64,000 nucleotides of DNA from an archaeon (GCA_021819105.1 JAKASK010000005.1:38072-102071); one strand, 5' to 3'. Positions 16,755 through 24,388 are shown, counted from the stretch's first letter. The notes: a model not told the origin generated them from the letters alone. Translations and numbers: made by a program.

Positions 16755-17114
16755 ATGGCAAGAAACAAGAAAGGCTCCGGAGGGGAGCCGGCGCCCCAGC
16801 CCGCTGTGGCGCGGGTCTGGCACGGAGTCACGCCAAAGGTAAAGCGGGACGAGTTCGTGAAGTACGTCAGCAAGACGGGGATCCGGGACCTCAGGAAGAC
16901 GAAGGGGAACCTGGGCTCATACCTTTTCACCAGGGACGTGGGAGACAACACCGAGTTCCTGCTGGTCTCACTTTGGGAGTCGGAGGACTCGATAAAGAAG
17001 TTCGCAGGCGACGACATAAAGAAGCCAAGGTACTACAAGAGGGACAGCGAGCTCCTCGCCGAGCTCGAGCCCACCGTCGCACACTTCCAGGTGGCAGAGG
17101 TCCGGACCGACTAG
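16755..17114 (+). CDS. Small alpha/beta-barrel (ABM-like) protein, unknown
   Basis: A 119-residue protein. After a basic N-terminus the pattern ARVWHGVTPKVKRDEFVKYVSKTGIRDL ... NLGSYLFTRDVGDNTEFLLVSLWESEDSIKKFAGDD resembles the dimeric alpha-beta barrel of antibiotic-monooxygenase/EthD-like proteins, including the typical LLVSLWES strand and FAGDD helix. No cofactor residues can be named. A TTTTTAG element about 30 bases upstream of the ATG could be its TATA box. Function unknown. Confidence 0.5.
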   Translation: MARNKKGSGGEPAPQPAVARVWHGVTPKVKRDEFVKYVSKTGIRDLRKTKGNLGSYLFTRDVGDNTEFLLVSLWESEDSIKKFAGDDIKKPRYYKRDSELLAELEPTVAHFQVAEVRTD

Positions 17115-17123
17115 GCGCCTGGG

Positions 17124-18383
17124 CTACCTGAAGGGCTCTGAGGCCTGCGCCAGCCGTTCCTCCCCTCCAGAGACGACGACCACGGCGGGGGTGGGGCGCA
17201 TGTTGTAGTGGCTTGCCATCGATATGCCGTAGGCGCCGGTGTCCAGTATGGCAAGCAGGTCCCCCTGGCGGAGCTTCACCCCCAGGCGCCGCCCGGAACC
17301 GAAGGTGTCCGTGGTCTCGCACACGGGGCCCCCGATGTCATAGGCCGCTGCGGACCTGCGACCGTCGGCCACCTTCGCCGGCACGATCTCGTGGCGGGCT
17401 CCATAGAGCGCCGGGCGGAGGAAGTCGTTCATCCCCGCGTCTACCAGGGCCCACTCAACCGCTCCCGCGGCCTTGACGTAGTTCACCCTGGTGAGGAACA
17501 CCGTGGAGTCTGCCACGATGGACCTTCCCAGCTCGAAGACGAGCCTGGGGCGGCTCCCCTTCCACCGCCGTGCGAAGGTCCCGGCCGTGGCCTCGGCGTA
17601 CTGCTCGAAGGACAGTTCGCCCTCTCCGTTCCCATAGTCGATTCCCAGGCCGCCCCCGAAGTTGAACTCTCGAATCCTGGTCCCGAGCTCAGAAAGCTCG
17701 GCGCCGAGGCTAGCCATCTCCCCGGCCAGCTTCCTGAACACCGAAGGGTCGGAGATCTGCGACCCGACGTGGGAGTGCATGCCCGACAGCTCCACGCGCT
17801 TCAGCCTCCCGGCATCCCGCTTGCAGAACTTCACGACCTCGTCCCTGGCCACCCCGAACTTGTGCTCACGTGACCCTGTCGCCAGCCCCGCGTGGGTCGC
17901 CGCCTCTATCCCGAAGTTGACCCTGAACCCGACCCGGCACCCCCTGACCTTCAGCCCGGCGCAGAGCGCCTCGATGTCCAGCACCTCCTGGGTCGACTCC
18001 GCGTTGATCATCCCGACTCCTGCCTCGATAGCTGCGGCGAGCTCCTCCTTCGACTTGCTCGGCCCGTCGAAGACGACCTTCGCCGGATCCACCCCGGACC
18101 TCCCAGCCAGCTCCAACCCTGCCACAGAGACGACCGTCGCCCCCGCCCCCCTCTTCGCAAGCGCTTCCGTTATGTCCCGGGTAGAGTTGGACTTGTAGGC
18201 GAAGGCGATGCTCGAGTCTCCATACTTCCCCCTCAGGGCGCGGAGCGCAGCGTCGAAGCGGCTGGCAACCCTGTCGAGGTCTGTGACGTAGAGGGGGGTC
18301 CCGTACTTCTCCGCCAACGACCCCGCGGAGAATCCGCCTATCTTCAGCGAGCTGCGCGTGCGGGAGATGTGGGGTCTTGCCAT
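17124..18383 (-). CDS. lysA: Diaminopimelate decarboxylase
   Basis: A 419-residue PLP enzyme of fold type III that decarboxylates meso-diaminopimelate to lysine. PLP-lysine lies in IAFAYKSNST, the family motif HSHVGSQI and the Gly loop FGGGLGIDYG are present, and the C-terminal active-site part reads GGPVCETTDTFG (Cys-Glu of the partner subunit) followed by DTGAYGISMASHYN. The open frame runs on upstream without decarboxylase features, and ATG 18383 is chosen because a TATA element (GAAATATC) lies about 25 bases ahead. Members also act on arginine or ornithine, but the CETTD motif favours LysA. Confidence 0.85.
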   Translation of the reverse strand: MARPHISRTRSSLKIGGFSAGSLAEKYGTPLYVTDLDRVASRFDAALRALRGKYGDSSIAFAYKSNSTRDITEALAKRGAGATVVSVAGLELAGRSGVDPAKVVFDGPSKSKEELAAAIEAGVGMINAESTQEVLDIEALCAGLKVRGCRVGFRVNFGIEAATHAGLATGSREHKFGVARDEVVKFCKRDAGRLKRVELSGMHSHVGSQISDPSVFRKLAGEMASLGAELSELGTRIREFNFGGGLGIDYGNGEGELSFEQYAEATAGTFARRWKGSRPRLVFELGRSIVADSTVFLTRVNYVKAAGAVEWALVDAGMNDFLRPALYGARHEIVPAKVADGRRSAAAYDIGGPVCETTDTFGSGRRLGVKLRQGDLLAILDTGAYGISMASHYNMRPTPAVVVVSGGEERLAQASEPFR

Positions 18384-18404
18384 GGGTCCCCCGCCGGCGG
18401 CCTC

Positions 18405-18443
18405 GATATTTCTCCGTTCCAGAGGCGCCCAAGGGTTAAATTT
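18405..18443. promoter_or_regulatory. Divergent promoters of lysA and the NlpC/P60 gene
   Basis: GAAATATC on the minus strand (18404-18411) suits lysA. TTAAATTT (18436-18443) is about 26 bases before the ATG at 18465 on the plus strand. Confidence 0.5.
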
Positions 18444-18464
18444 CGACTCCCAGTCGTCCGGGGG

Positions 18465-19163
18465 ATGAAGCGGGTCAACTTCGGCGTCGTCGACCTCAGA
18501 CGCGGGCCGAGGTTCAGGTCCGAGAGGACCTCCCAGCTGATCTACGGGGAGGGGGTCAAGGTGCTCGGGTCCGAGGAAGGGTATCTCAGGGTGGTCGGGG
18601 CGGACGGGTACGAAGGGTACGTGCAGAAGACCCTGTTGGGCGTGCTCGACGGCGAGCGCGCCTTCAAACTCGCTGCCAGGTTCGTCGGCGACGGGGTGCA
18701 GCTCCCGTTCGGTTCCTATCTGAGCGAAGCGGAAGCAAAGAGCCATGGCATCCCGAAGAAGCTGCTGGTCCCGATCGAAAGGAAGTTCGACCCCACGGCC
18801 CTGGCGGAGCGGTTCCTGGGGGTCCCATACCTCTGGGGGGGCACCTCGGACTTTGGCTACGACTGCTCGGGGTTCACCCAGAGGCTCTTCAGGTACTCCG
18901 GGAAAGAGCTGCCGAGGAACGCAGGCTGGCAGAGGGACGCCGGCGCGAGGGTGAAGGACTTCGATCACGCGCGCCGCGGAGACCTGGTCTTCTTTAGCGG
19001 GCACGTGGCCATGCACCTTGGGGGGCGGAAGATCATACACGCGAACCTGCGCAACGGCGGCGTGTCCGTGACCGACCTCTCCGACGGGAGCGAGTACTCG
19101 CGTTACCTGATGACGATCTTCCAGGGGATAAGGCGGTTCGAGGGCGCGAACTTCACTGGATGA
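18465..19163 (+). CDS. NlpC/P60 cysteine peptidase with SH3-like N-terminus
   Basis: A 232-residue protein. Residues 1-110 are beta-rich with SERTSQLIYGEGVKVLGSEEGYLRVVGADGYEGYV, the pattern of a bacterial SH3 domain. Residues 115-232 are an NlpC/P60 domain: GVPYLWGGTSDFGYDCSGFTQRLF with the catalytic Cys, then GDLVFFSGHVAMHLG with the catalytic His, then KIIHAN with the third polar residue. This architecture is that of bacterial dipeptidyl-peptidase VI, which cuts gamma-D-Glu-DAP/Lys bonds in wall peptides. No signal peptide is seen, so it should act inside on imported peptides. Probably acquired from bacteria (inference). Confidence 0.85.
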   Translation: MKRVNFGVVDLRRGPRFRSERTSQLIYGEGVKVLGSEEGYLRVVGADGYEGYVQKTLLGVLDGERAFKLAARFVGDGVQLPFGSYLSEAEAKSHGIPKKLLVPIERKFDPTALAERFLGVPYLWGGTSDFGYDCSGFTQRLFRYSGKELPRNAGWQRDAGARVKDFDHARRGDLVFFSGHVAMHLGGRKIIHANLRNGGVSVTDLSDGSEYSRYLMTIFQGIRRFEGANFTG

Positions 19164-20049
19164 GGTCCAGGACCCCGGGGTCCAGCTTCGGGCTCTGCAC
19201 CCTGACTATCCCCTTCGTGACCTGAACCCAGCTCTCGTCTTCCCTGCAGACCTCCTTCAGCATCTTCACCCCCTTCTTCACCTCCCTGCCCGAACTGATC
19301 AGGCCGATTGCCACCCAGTACTTCGCCTCCAGCACCTTCGGGAGGAAGCGCATCCCCTGGGAGTAGGCGTCGAGGGCCCCGCCCAGCTTCCCTGAGCTCA
19401 GGAGCTCGTCCCCCCTGTTCATCCAGTTGTATCCGACGTTGTAGCCGACCAGCCGTCTCAGCTCTGCGAGGGGCTCAGGGCTGTCGTCCACCCTCAGGTC
19501 GATGATCCTCCCGTCCCATGCACCGGGGCTCGAGCCGGGGGCCACCACCACCATCGCCGCCGACTGCTTCCCTCTCAGGTCCCCTCCGGCGCCCTGGCCC
19601 GCGTCAAGGGCCGCCATCAGCCTGTCATGGAGCGGGAGGGTGCGCTTGGCCAGGAACTCCCTCGCCATGGCCCCCCAGACCTTGCGGCTCCTCATTATGT
19701 TCCCCTGGCAGCTGAACCCGTCGCCCACCACGTGCCCTGCCTGCGGGATGCACCTGCTCCCTGTGTGGGCAGCCGCCCGGCCCTTGGCGTCCACCATGGC
19801 GACCTGCCTGTCCTGGGATTTTTCGTCGACCTTCAGGAGGGCAGCGAGCGCTTCGGCGGCGCTCTTCCCCTTCGCCATCAGCTCGATGCCAAGGGGACCG
19901 TAGCTTGCATCGACGTTGGCCTGGGTGGCAACCGCCCCCACCCCAGCCCTGGCCCAGGAAACAACGGAGCCGACGGCGAACCAGTGCGACTGGACCGCAA
20001 CTCCGATCTCCCCGGTGTTCGAGTCCCTGGCGACTATGGAGAAGGTCAG
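19153..20049 (-). CDS. DUF1028 family protein (Ntn-hydrolase-like) with TPR-like tail
   Basis: The product shows the DUF1028 pattern FSIVARDSNTGEIGVAVQSHWFAVG, then ATQANVDASYGPLGIELM, then GHVVGDGFSCQGNIM, and a C-terminal helical part (about 90 residues) resembling a TPR pair (NRGDELLSSGKLGGALDAYSQGM). DUF1028 proteins have an Ntn-hydrolase-like fold of unknown substrate. Family members start MTFSIVARD, which here corresponds to CTG at 20049, eight bases from the start point predicted from the shared TATA box. An ATG at 20109 would add 20 residues and overlap that box. The CTG start is an inference. Confidence 0.7.
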   Translation of the reverse strand: MTFSIVARDSNTGEIGVAVQSHWFAVGSVVSWARAGVGAVATQANVDASYGPLGIELMAKGKSAAEALAALLKVDEKSQDRQVAMVDAKGRAAAHTGSRCIPQAGHVVGDGFSCQGNIMRSRKVWGAMAREFLAKRTLPLHDRLMAALDAGQGAGGDLRGKQSAAMVVVAPGSSPGAWDGRIIDLRVDDSPEPLAELRRLVGYNVGYNWMNRGDELLSSGKLGGALDAYSQGMRFLPKVLEAKYWVAIGLISSGREVKKGVKMLKEVCREDESWVQVTKGIVRVQSPKLDPGVLDLIQ

Positions 20050-20078
20050 AGGCTGTCGCCCCTGCGGGGGGAAACTCG

Positions 20079-20086
20079 TTATTAAA
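20079..20086. promoter_or_regulatory. Single TATA element between DUF1028 gene and DapB-like gene, possibly bidirectional
   Basis: TTATTAAA (20079-20086) is the sole A/T run in the gap. It is about 26 bases before the TTG at 20109 (plus strand) and about 33 bases before the CTG at 20049 (minus strand). Confidence 0.5.
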
Positions 20087-20108
20087 CGGCCGGCCACAAT
20101 CCCTCGCA

Positions 20109-21050
20109 TTGGCGAGGGTCGTCCTGTGCGGGATGGGCGCCATCGGGGCCGAGATTCTCAAGCATCTTCTAGAAAGGGGGCACGAGGTCACCGCGGTCAT
20201 AGACTCCGACCCGGCCAAGGCGGGCAAGACCGTGGCAGAACTGACCGGGCTCCCCCTCGGCGTCAGGGTCCAGCAGTCCGTGCAGCAGGCGCAGTTCGGG
20301 GGCGCTGAAGCTGCGGTGTACGCGGCCAGGTCCAGGGTGGAGGACGTGGCCCTGGACATTGGAGCGCTCCTCTCCGCCGGGCTGGACGTGGTCACCACCT
20401 CCGAGGAGATGGCCTACCCGAGCCACGCGGGGGCAGACGAGGCGGGGAGGCTCGACGCCTTGGCAAAGGAGAAGGGGGTCACGCTCGTCGGGGTCGGGGT
20501 CAACCCCGGCTTCATCATGGACTGGGTCCCGTCTGTTGTCGCCTCAGCGTCCAAGAACCCCACGCGCATCCACGTGGTGAGGAGCGTGGACGTTTCGCGC
20601 AGGCGCCAGCAGCTTCAGATGAAGACCGGTGTGGGGCTGGCGAGGTCGAAGTTCGAGAAGGAGCTCGCCGACGGCAAGCTCGGCCACATCGGGCTCGTCG
20701 AGTCCGCCCACCTGGTTGCCCTGTCGCTAGGCGAAGAGCTGAAGGACGTCAGCCAGGGCGTTTTCCCTGTGATGGGGTCAGAAGACTATGTGATGGGGGT
20801 GCGCCAGTTCGCCGAGGGGAAGGCTGGAGGGTGCCAGATACGCCTGGACCTCGAGATGACCACGACCTCGGCTGACTTCGACGTCATTGAGGTCACCGGG
20901 GACCCGGCCATCAAGGTGAGGTTCGAGAAGGGGGTCTTCGGGGACTCGGCGACCGTCGCGGTGACGGTCCACGCGGTTGAGAGGATCGCGGGGGCGAGGC
21001 CCGGTCTGATAACCATCCTCGACCTCCCCTTGTCCGGTGGCTGGAGCTAG
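20109..21050 (+). CDS. DapB/2,4-diaminopentanoate-dehydrogenase-like NAD(P) oxidoreductase
   Basis: A 313-residue protein with an N-terminal Rossmann fold (VVLCGMGAIGAEILKHLLERGHEV, an NAD(P) loop) and the motif GVGVNPGFIMDWVP that marks the diaminopentanoate dehydrogenase / dihydrodipicolinate-reductase-like group. Such enzymes oxidise or reduce amino groups of diamino acids; the exact substrate is not known here. Start TTG is set by the TATA element. TnpB converges on it eight bases after its stop. Its nearness to lysA and the NlpC/P60 gene makes a role in diamino-acid metabolism attractive but unproved. Confidence 0.7.
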   Translation: MARVVLCGMGAIGAEILKHLLERGHEVTAVIDSDPAKAGKTVAELTGLPLGVRVQQSVQQAQFGGAEAAVYAARSRVEDVALDIGALLSAGLDVVTTSEEMAYPSHAGADEAGRLDALAKEKGVTLVGVGVNPGFIMDWVPSVVASASKNPTRIHVVRSVDVSRRRQQLQMKTGVGLARSKFEKELADGKLGHIGLVESAHLVALSLGEELKDVSQGVFPVMGSEDYVMGVRQFAEGKAGGCQIRLDLEMTTTSADFDVIEVTGDPAIKVRFEKGVFGDSATVAVTVHAVERIAGARPGLITILDLPLSGGWS

Positions 21051-21056
21051 GGGTTC

Positions 21057-22386
21057 TGTCAAGTTGACGGGCCATGCCCCGCGCTGTAAAGCGTCGGGCC
21101 ATTCCTGCCACCTAACTTCGAGGCATCGACTCTGAGGATTACCGTCTGCGTCGGGTTCCCCTTCACCGCTTCAACTGCCTCGCCTTTGTCCCCAGCCAGC
21201 AAATACACTTGTTGGGAGCGACCTGCTGGCTGGGGAAGGGAACTGGCGAACCTTGCCAGCCCCCTCTCGGACAGGTTCAGTGCCGCGTTCACATCCCTGT
21301 CCGTCCACTTCTTGCACGTCTGACACCAGAGCATCCTCCTGTGCTCGGCATCGCCCTTCTCAGGGCTGTGGAGCCTCTCCCCGCACGTCGAGCACTCCGA
21401 TGAGGAGCCGTTGGTTTCAGACTTCGTAAGTGGAATCACTGTGACGCCTCTCCACGCTGATTTGTATTCGAGCATCTGAGCCGCTTTCCAGTAGGGCCAC
21501 GAGTTGAGCCTGAACCTGTAGTCCGTTCCCTGACCGTCCCCCTTCCGATACATCTTCCTGATGTCGGTCAGGTCTTCCAAGGCAAGGGCGGCCTCATTTC
21601 TCGACGCCGTTTCGACGGTGAGGTTGGTCGCCGCATGGAGCATCTGGTTCGTCCTGTCCCTGCATCTCTTCCAGTATTTCGATGCCAGCTTCCTCTTTAC
21701 CCTCACATCGTTTCGCCTGAACGACTTCACTATCTCCCGCGTGGCCTGCCTGATTCTCACCGTCTCCGTCATATCCACCTGCGTCACCGATTCCACATTC
21801 CCAAAGGTCAGGTTCTTCTCATTTCTATCCACGCCGTAGACTGTCCTCACAGGAGAAGGTTCGACCTCTTCCGAGTAGCAGAATGAAAGCGAACCCTGCG
21901 TAATCGTCAGGCTCCTAAGCTCATTCCCCTCAAGCCTTTCTTGGGCATGGTGGTTCAGGACGACATCCGCATACTCGTTCCTTTTCCTCAACGGAATGAA
22001 CAGCCTCCCCTTCGCGGTGATGAAGAACCCAGAGATGATGCAGACGGCAGGTTTGAGAGGCGTGGGGTGCCTCGCGTCGACTCCTCTCCTCTCGCTCTTC
22101 TTGCGACTGTCAAGGACTGCACAGGCCCTCGATATGACCGCAACCTTGTAGCAGGACGGTAGTTCGAGGCCCTTCAGCGAACGGTAGAATTCTTTCATCC
22201 CCTTCCTGTTCGTGATGCCATTCTCCTGTCCGTGATGGATGGCATTGTAAGTCAGAGTGAGGCAGTCATAGAGGAGGCTGTTGAGAGAATCATTCTGGAA
22301 CATCTGAGTAACGCACTTTGTCGCTCCCAACGTCAGCCGCTATGGCCCGACGTTTTACAAACCCTTCCATGGCCCACAGACTTGAC
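21057..22386 (-). mobile_element. IS200/IS605-group element carrying tnpB only
   Basis: The unit holds one tnpB and no tnpA. The octamer TGTCAAGT (21057-21064) just after tnpB is the inverse of ACTTGACA (22379-22386) before it, which may mark the ends, although this group normally has subterminal hairpins rather than inverted repeats. Ends are therefore approximate. Confidence 0.45.
21059..22330 (-). CDS. tnpB: RNA-guided nuclease TnpB of an IS605/IS1341-type element
   Basis: A 423-residue protein with the complete RuvC triad of TnpB: D168 in YGVDRNEKN, E252 in LALEDLTDI and the Asp of TDRDVNAALN (about 344-346). The zinc ribbon cysteines are C313/C316 (CSTCG) and C336/C339 (CQTC). The N-terminal region lacks the usual first beta strand, so translation may start a little earlier or the N-terminus is divergent. 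After the RuvC domain a 65-residue tail includes EAVKGNPTQTVILRVDASK, common in archaeal IS1341 types, where the 3' end of the gene doubles as guide-RNA scaffold. All catalytic residues are intact, so an active nuclease is possible. Confidence 0.9.
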   Translation of the reverse strand: MGATKCVTQMFQNDSLNSLLYDCLTLTYNAIHHGQENGITNRKGMKEFYRSLKGLELPSCYKVAVISRACAVLDSRKKSERRGVDARHPTPLKPAVCIISGFFITAKGRLFIPLRKRNEYADVVLNHHAQERLEGNELRSLTITQGSLSFCYSEEVEPSPVRTVYGVDRNEKNLTFGNVESVTQVDMTETVRIRQATREIVKSFRRNDVRVKRKLASKYWKRCRDRTNQMLHAATNLTVETASRNEAALALEDLTDIRKMYRKGDGQGTDYRFRLNSWPYWKAAQMLEYKSAWRGVTVIPLTKSETNGSSSECSTCGERLHSPEKGDAEHRRMLWCQTCKKWTDRDVNAALNLSERGLARFASSLPQPAGRSQQVYLLAGDKGEAVEAVKGNPTQTVILRVDASKLGGRNGPTLYSAGHGPST

Positions 22387-22712
22387 ACAGTAGATGCGAA
22401 TAAGCGTCCCTATCCGGGCGCCTGGGCTCAAATCGTGATATGTGGACACTAATTGATCCGCTGGGACGTCGGTTTCTTCAGCTTCGGGAGTCTCTTTTTC
22501 CTCGCTCTGTATCTTCGTTTCCTATCTCGTTCGTACCTCCTAACGAATTTGCGCTCCTTCCTGTTGAGGTGGTTGAAAGGCACCTCGCCAGCGAAGTACT
22601 TGACAACCGAAGCGGAAACGGCCTTCCCTTTGGCATTATGTTCTTCTGTCCACATCCCACATTTAGACCGTCTTCCTGCCCAAGACTGTGCTTATTCGTA
22701 TCTACTGTGACA
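22383..22712. repeat. 330-bp unit bounded by 23-bp inverted repeats
   Basis: Bases 22383-22405 match the reverse complement of 22690-22712 in 21 of 23 positions (core CACAGTAGAT / ATCTACTGTG and GAATAAGC / GCTTATTC). The inside has one small basic reading frame. It lies directly upstream of tnpB and looks like a MITE-like insertion or the remaining ends of another element. Confidence 0.6.
22449..22655 (-). CDS. Very basic small protein inside the inverted-repeat unit, doubtful
   Basis: A 68-residue frame with about one third Lys/Arg (KERKFVRRYERDRKRRYRAR and KKRLPKLKKP), preceded by a hydrophobic-acidic start. No family is recognised. It lies entirely between the two inverted repeats and in the same orientation as tnpB. 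It may be a real nucleic-acid-binding peptide of the element or a chance frame; there is no clear promoter. Confidence 0.3.
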   Translation of the reverse strand: MWTEEHNAKGKAVSASVVKYFAGEVPFNHLNRKERKFVRRYERDRKRRYRARKKRLPKLKKPTSQRIN

Positions 22713-22730
22713 GAACTGAGCTAGGCACAG

Positions 22731-22804
22731 CTTATATCGCGACAGGCGATTCGGGGGACGGAGCGATGAAGATACAGAGTTACGGGAAGGTCCAGATGTC
22801 CTGA
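22731..22804 (+). other. TATA element with a 12-codon leaderless remnant
   Basis: CTTATATCG (22731-22739) is followed about 30 bases later by ATG (22766), which opens a frame of 12 codons, MKIQSYGKVQMS, closed by TGA at 22802-22804. The promoter-start layout is like that of real genes here, so this is probably the 5' remnant of a gene cut off by insertion, or a leader peptide. Confidence 0.35.
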
Positions 22805-22836
22805 AGGCATTAGGCTGAGCTCCACTTTAGCCGCTT

Positions 22837-23238
22837 CTACGTGCTGTAGATGACGTTGAGGCCGACCCCCTCATCGAACCTCCTGAGCGCCCTGTTGGCT
22901 GTCGGCGTCACCACCAGCTCCAAGAGAGGGGAGACCGTCGCCGACACCACGTGGCCGCCCAGGACCGAGAGGTCGCGCCTGCCAAAGGTCCCGTGGACGT
23001 GGACGAAGGGCATGCCGTCCTTGGTCGTGACGTTCCCTATCAGGCTGGTGACCTCCAGCTCCTCGTCGAAGTCGTGCTCCTCGTACTTCTTCGTCCGCTT
23101 GTTGAAGTAGGCGATCTTCACCTTGCTCACCCCGCCTATGGCAGACAGGAGCGCTGTAGGCGTCTTGTCCCGCGATGCGATGGCGGCGATGTCTTCAGGG
23201 ATCTTCGAACCGGCCCTCAGGCTGTAGATCTTGACCAA
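22837..23238 (-). CDS. PPC (DUF296) domain protein, archaeal type
   Basis: A 133-residue protein consisting of one PPC domain: LVKIYSLRAGSKIPEDIAAIAS at the start, GGVSKVKIAYFNKRTKKYEE, and HVHGTFGRRDLSVLGGHVVSATVSPLLELVV at the end, where the histidines form the metal-binding cluster of the trimeric fold. In plants the domain accompanies AT-hook DNA-binding; archaeal single-domain proteins have no settled role. TTG 23238 is taken as start because a TATA element sits about 27 bases ahead and because the domain begins right there. A longer frame to 23349 would overlap the neighbouring ABC gene. Confidence 0.8.
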   Translation of the reverse strand: MVKIYSLRAGSKIPEDIAAIASRDKTPTALLSAIGGVSKVKIAYFNKRTKKYEEHDFDEELEVTSLIGNVTTKDGMPFVHVHGTFGRRDLSVLGGHVVSATVSPLLELVVTPTANRALRRFDEGVGLNVIYST

Positions 23239-23261
23239 CGCCCTGCCGGCCAGGCAGGTCG

Positions 23262-23372
23262 ATAAAAGTGTGGGGCGCTCCCCTCTCCCATGAGACAATT
23301 TCGTCCACCCCTCCCCGTCCACCCCGTCTGCGACCGAAGGCTTTTTCATGCCGGCAGAACCGCTCCTTATTT
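23262..23372. promoter_or_regulatory. Promoters of the PPC gene and the ABC exporter operon
   Basis: CTTTTATC on the minus strand (23261-23268) is about 27 bases from TTG 23238. CCTTATTT (23365-23372) on the plus strand is about 26 bases from an in-frame TTG at 23393 of the ABC ATPase gene. Confidence 0.45.
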
Positions 23373-23392
23373 CACGGGAGCAATTGCAGGTC

Positions 23393-24388
23393 TTGCAAAC
23401 TTCGAGGGAAGCGGCTACTCAAAAGGCCGCCATAAGCGTCCAGGGACTCACTCGGGAGTATGTCACGCGCAACTTCTTCGGCGGCGTCTCCAGGACCACC
23501 ATGGCCCTGTCGGGCATAGACTTCCAGGTGGGCTACGGCGAGCTGTTCGGTCTGATCGGGCCCAACGGGGCCGGTAAGACCACCACCATCAAGATACTCA
23601 CGACCCTGCTCACCCCCACCGGGGGCGACGCGAAGATCCTCGGGCTCGACGTGAGGAAGGACCTCTATGAAATCAGGCGGAGGATTGGCATCGTCTTCGG
23701 GGGAGAGCGCGGGCTCTACAACAGGGTCTCGGCCTTCGACAACCTGCGCTACTTCTCAGACCTCTACGGGGTGGACCCCGCGGTGGCGCGGAAGCGGATC
23801 CCCGAGCTCCTCTCTGTGGTAGGGTTGACGGACAGGGCGCAGGAGAAGGTGGAGAAGTACTCCAGGGGGATGAAGCAGCGGCTCCACATCGCGAAGGCGC
23901 TGGTCCACGACCCGGAGTTGATTTTCCTCGACGAGCCGACGATTGGCTTGGACCCAGGGGGCGCCAGGGACATCCGAAACATGGTCAGGGAGCTGAAGGC
24001 CCAGGGGAAGACGATACTCCTCACGACCCACTACATGTTCGAAGCGGAAGAGCTCTGCCAGAGGATAGCGGTCATCTCCAAGGGGAAGATAGTCGCCCTC
24101 GACACCCCGTCGGAGCTGAAGAACATGGTCAGGGACATTTCGGTTATCGAGCTGCGCACCTACGGCGCCACAATGGAGTACGTCGAGGCGCTGAGGCGGC
24201 TCCCCAACGTGGTCAGGGTCGTCGCCGACCTTGACTCCGAGCAGCAGTCCATCAGGGTCCAGACCCCGCTGGGCGCCGACCTGCTCCCCATGGTCGCGGC
24301 GGCGCTCCCCGCCGGAGCGAAGATGATCGACAGGACGATAAAGGAGCCCACCCTGGAAGACGCCTATCTGAGGCTGGTCGAAGAATAA
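23393..24388 (+). CDS. ABC-2 type exporter ATPase (DrrA-like)
   Basis: The ATPase of an export system, 331 residues from TTG 23393 (or 346 from ATG 23348). Motifs are GPNGAGKTT (Walker A), YSRGMKQRL (signature variant), LIFLDEPTIGLDPGGA (Walker B and D-loop) and TTHYMFEAEELC (H-loop), with the DrrA-like C-terminal domain. It stops one base into the next gene (TAATG), so the permeases are coupled to it. Drrs export drugs or lipids; the substrate here is unknown. The shorter start is favoured by TATA spacing only. Confidence 0.85.
   Translation: MQTSREAATQKAAISVQGLTREYVTRNFFGGVSRTTMALSGIDFQVGYGELFGLIGPNGAGKTTTIKILTTLLTPTGGDAKILGLDVRKDLYEIRRRIGIVFGGERGLYNRVSAFDNLRYFSDLYGVDPAVARKRIPELLSVVGLTDRAQEKVEKYSRGMKQRLHIAKALVHDPELIFLDEPTIGLDPGGARDIRNMVRELKAQGKTILLTTHYMFEAEELCQRIAVISKGKIVALDTPSELKNMVRDISVIELRTYGATMEYVEALRRLPNVVRVVADLDSEQQSIRVQTPLGADLLPMVAAALPAGAKMIDRTIKEPTLEDAYLRLVEE

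Noticed and set aside
18384..19040. N-terminal extension of the lysA frame up to 638 codons
   Set aside because: It runs antisense through the NlpC/P60 gene, has no decarboxylase features, and a TATA box fits the ATG at 18383.
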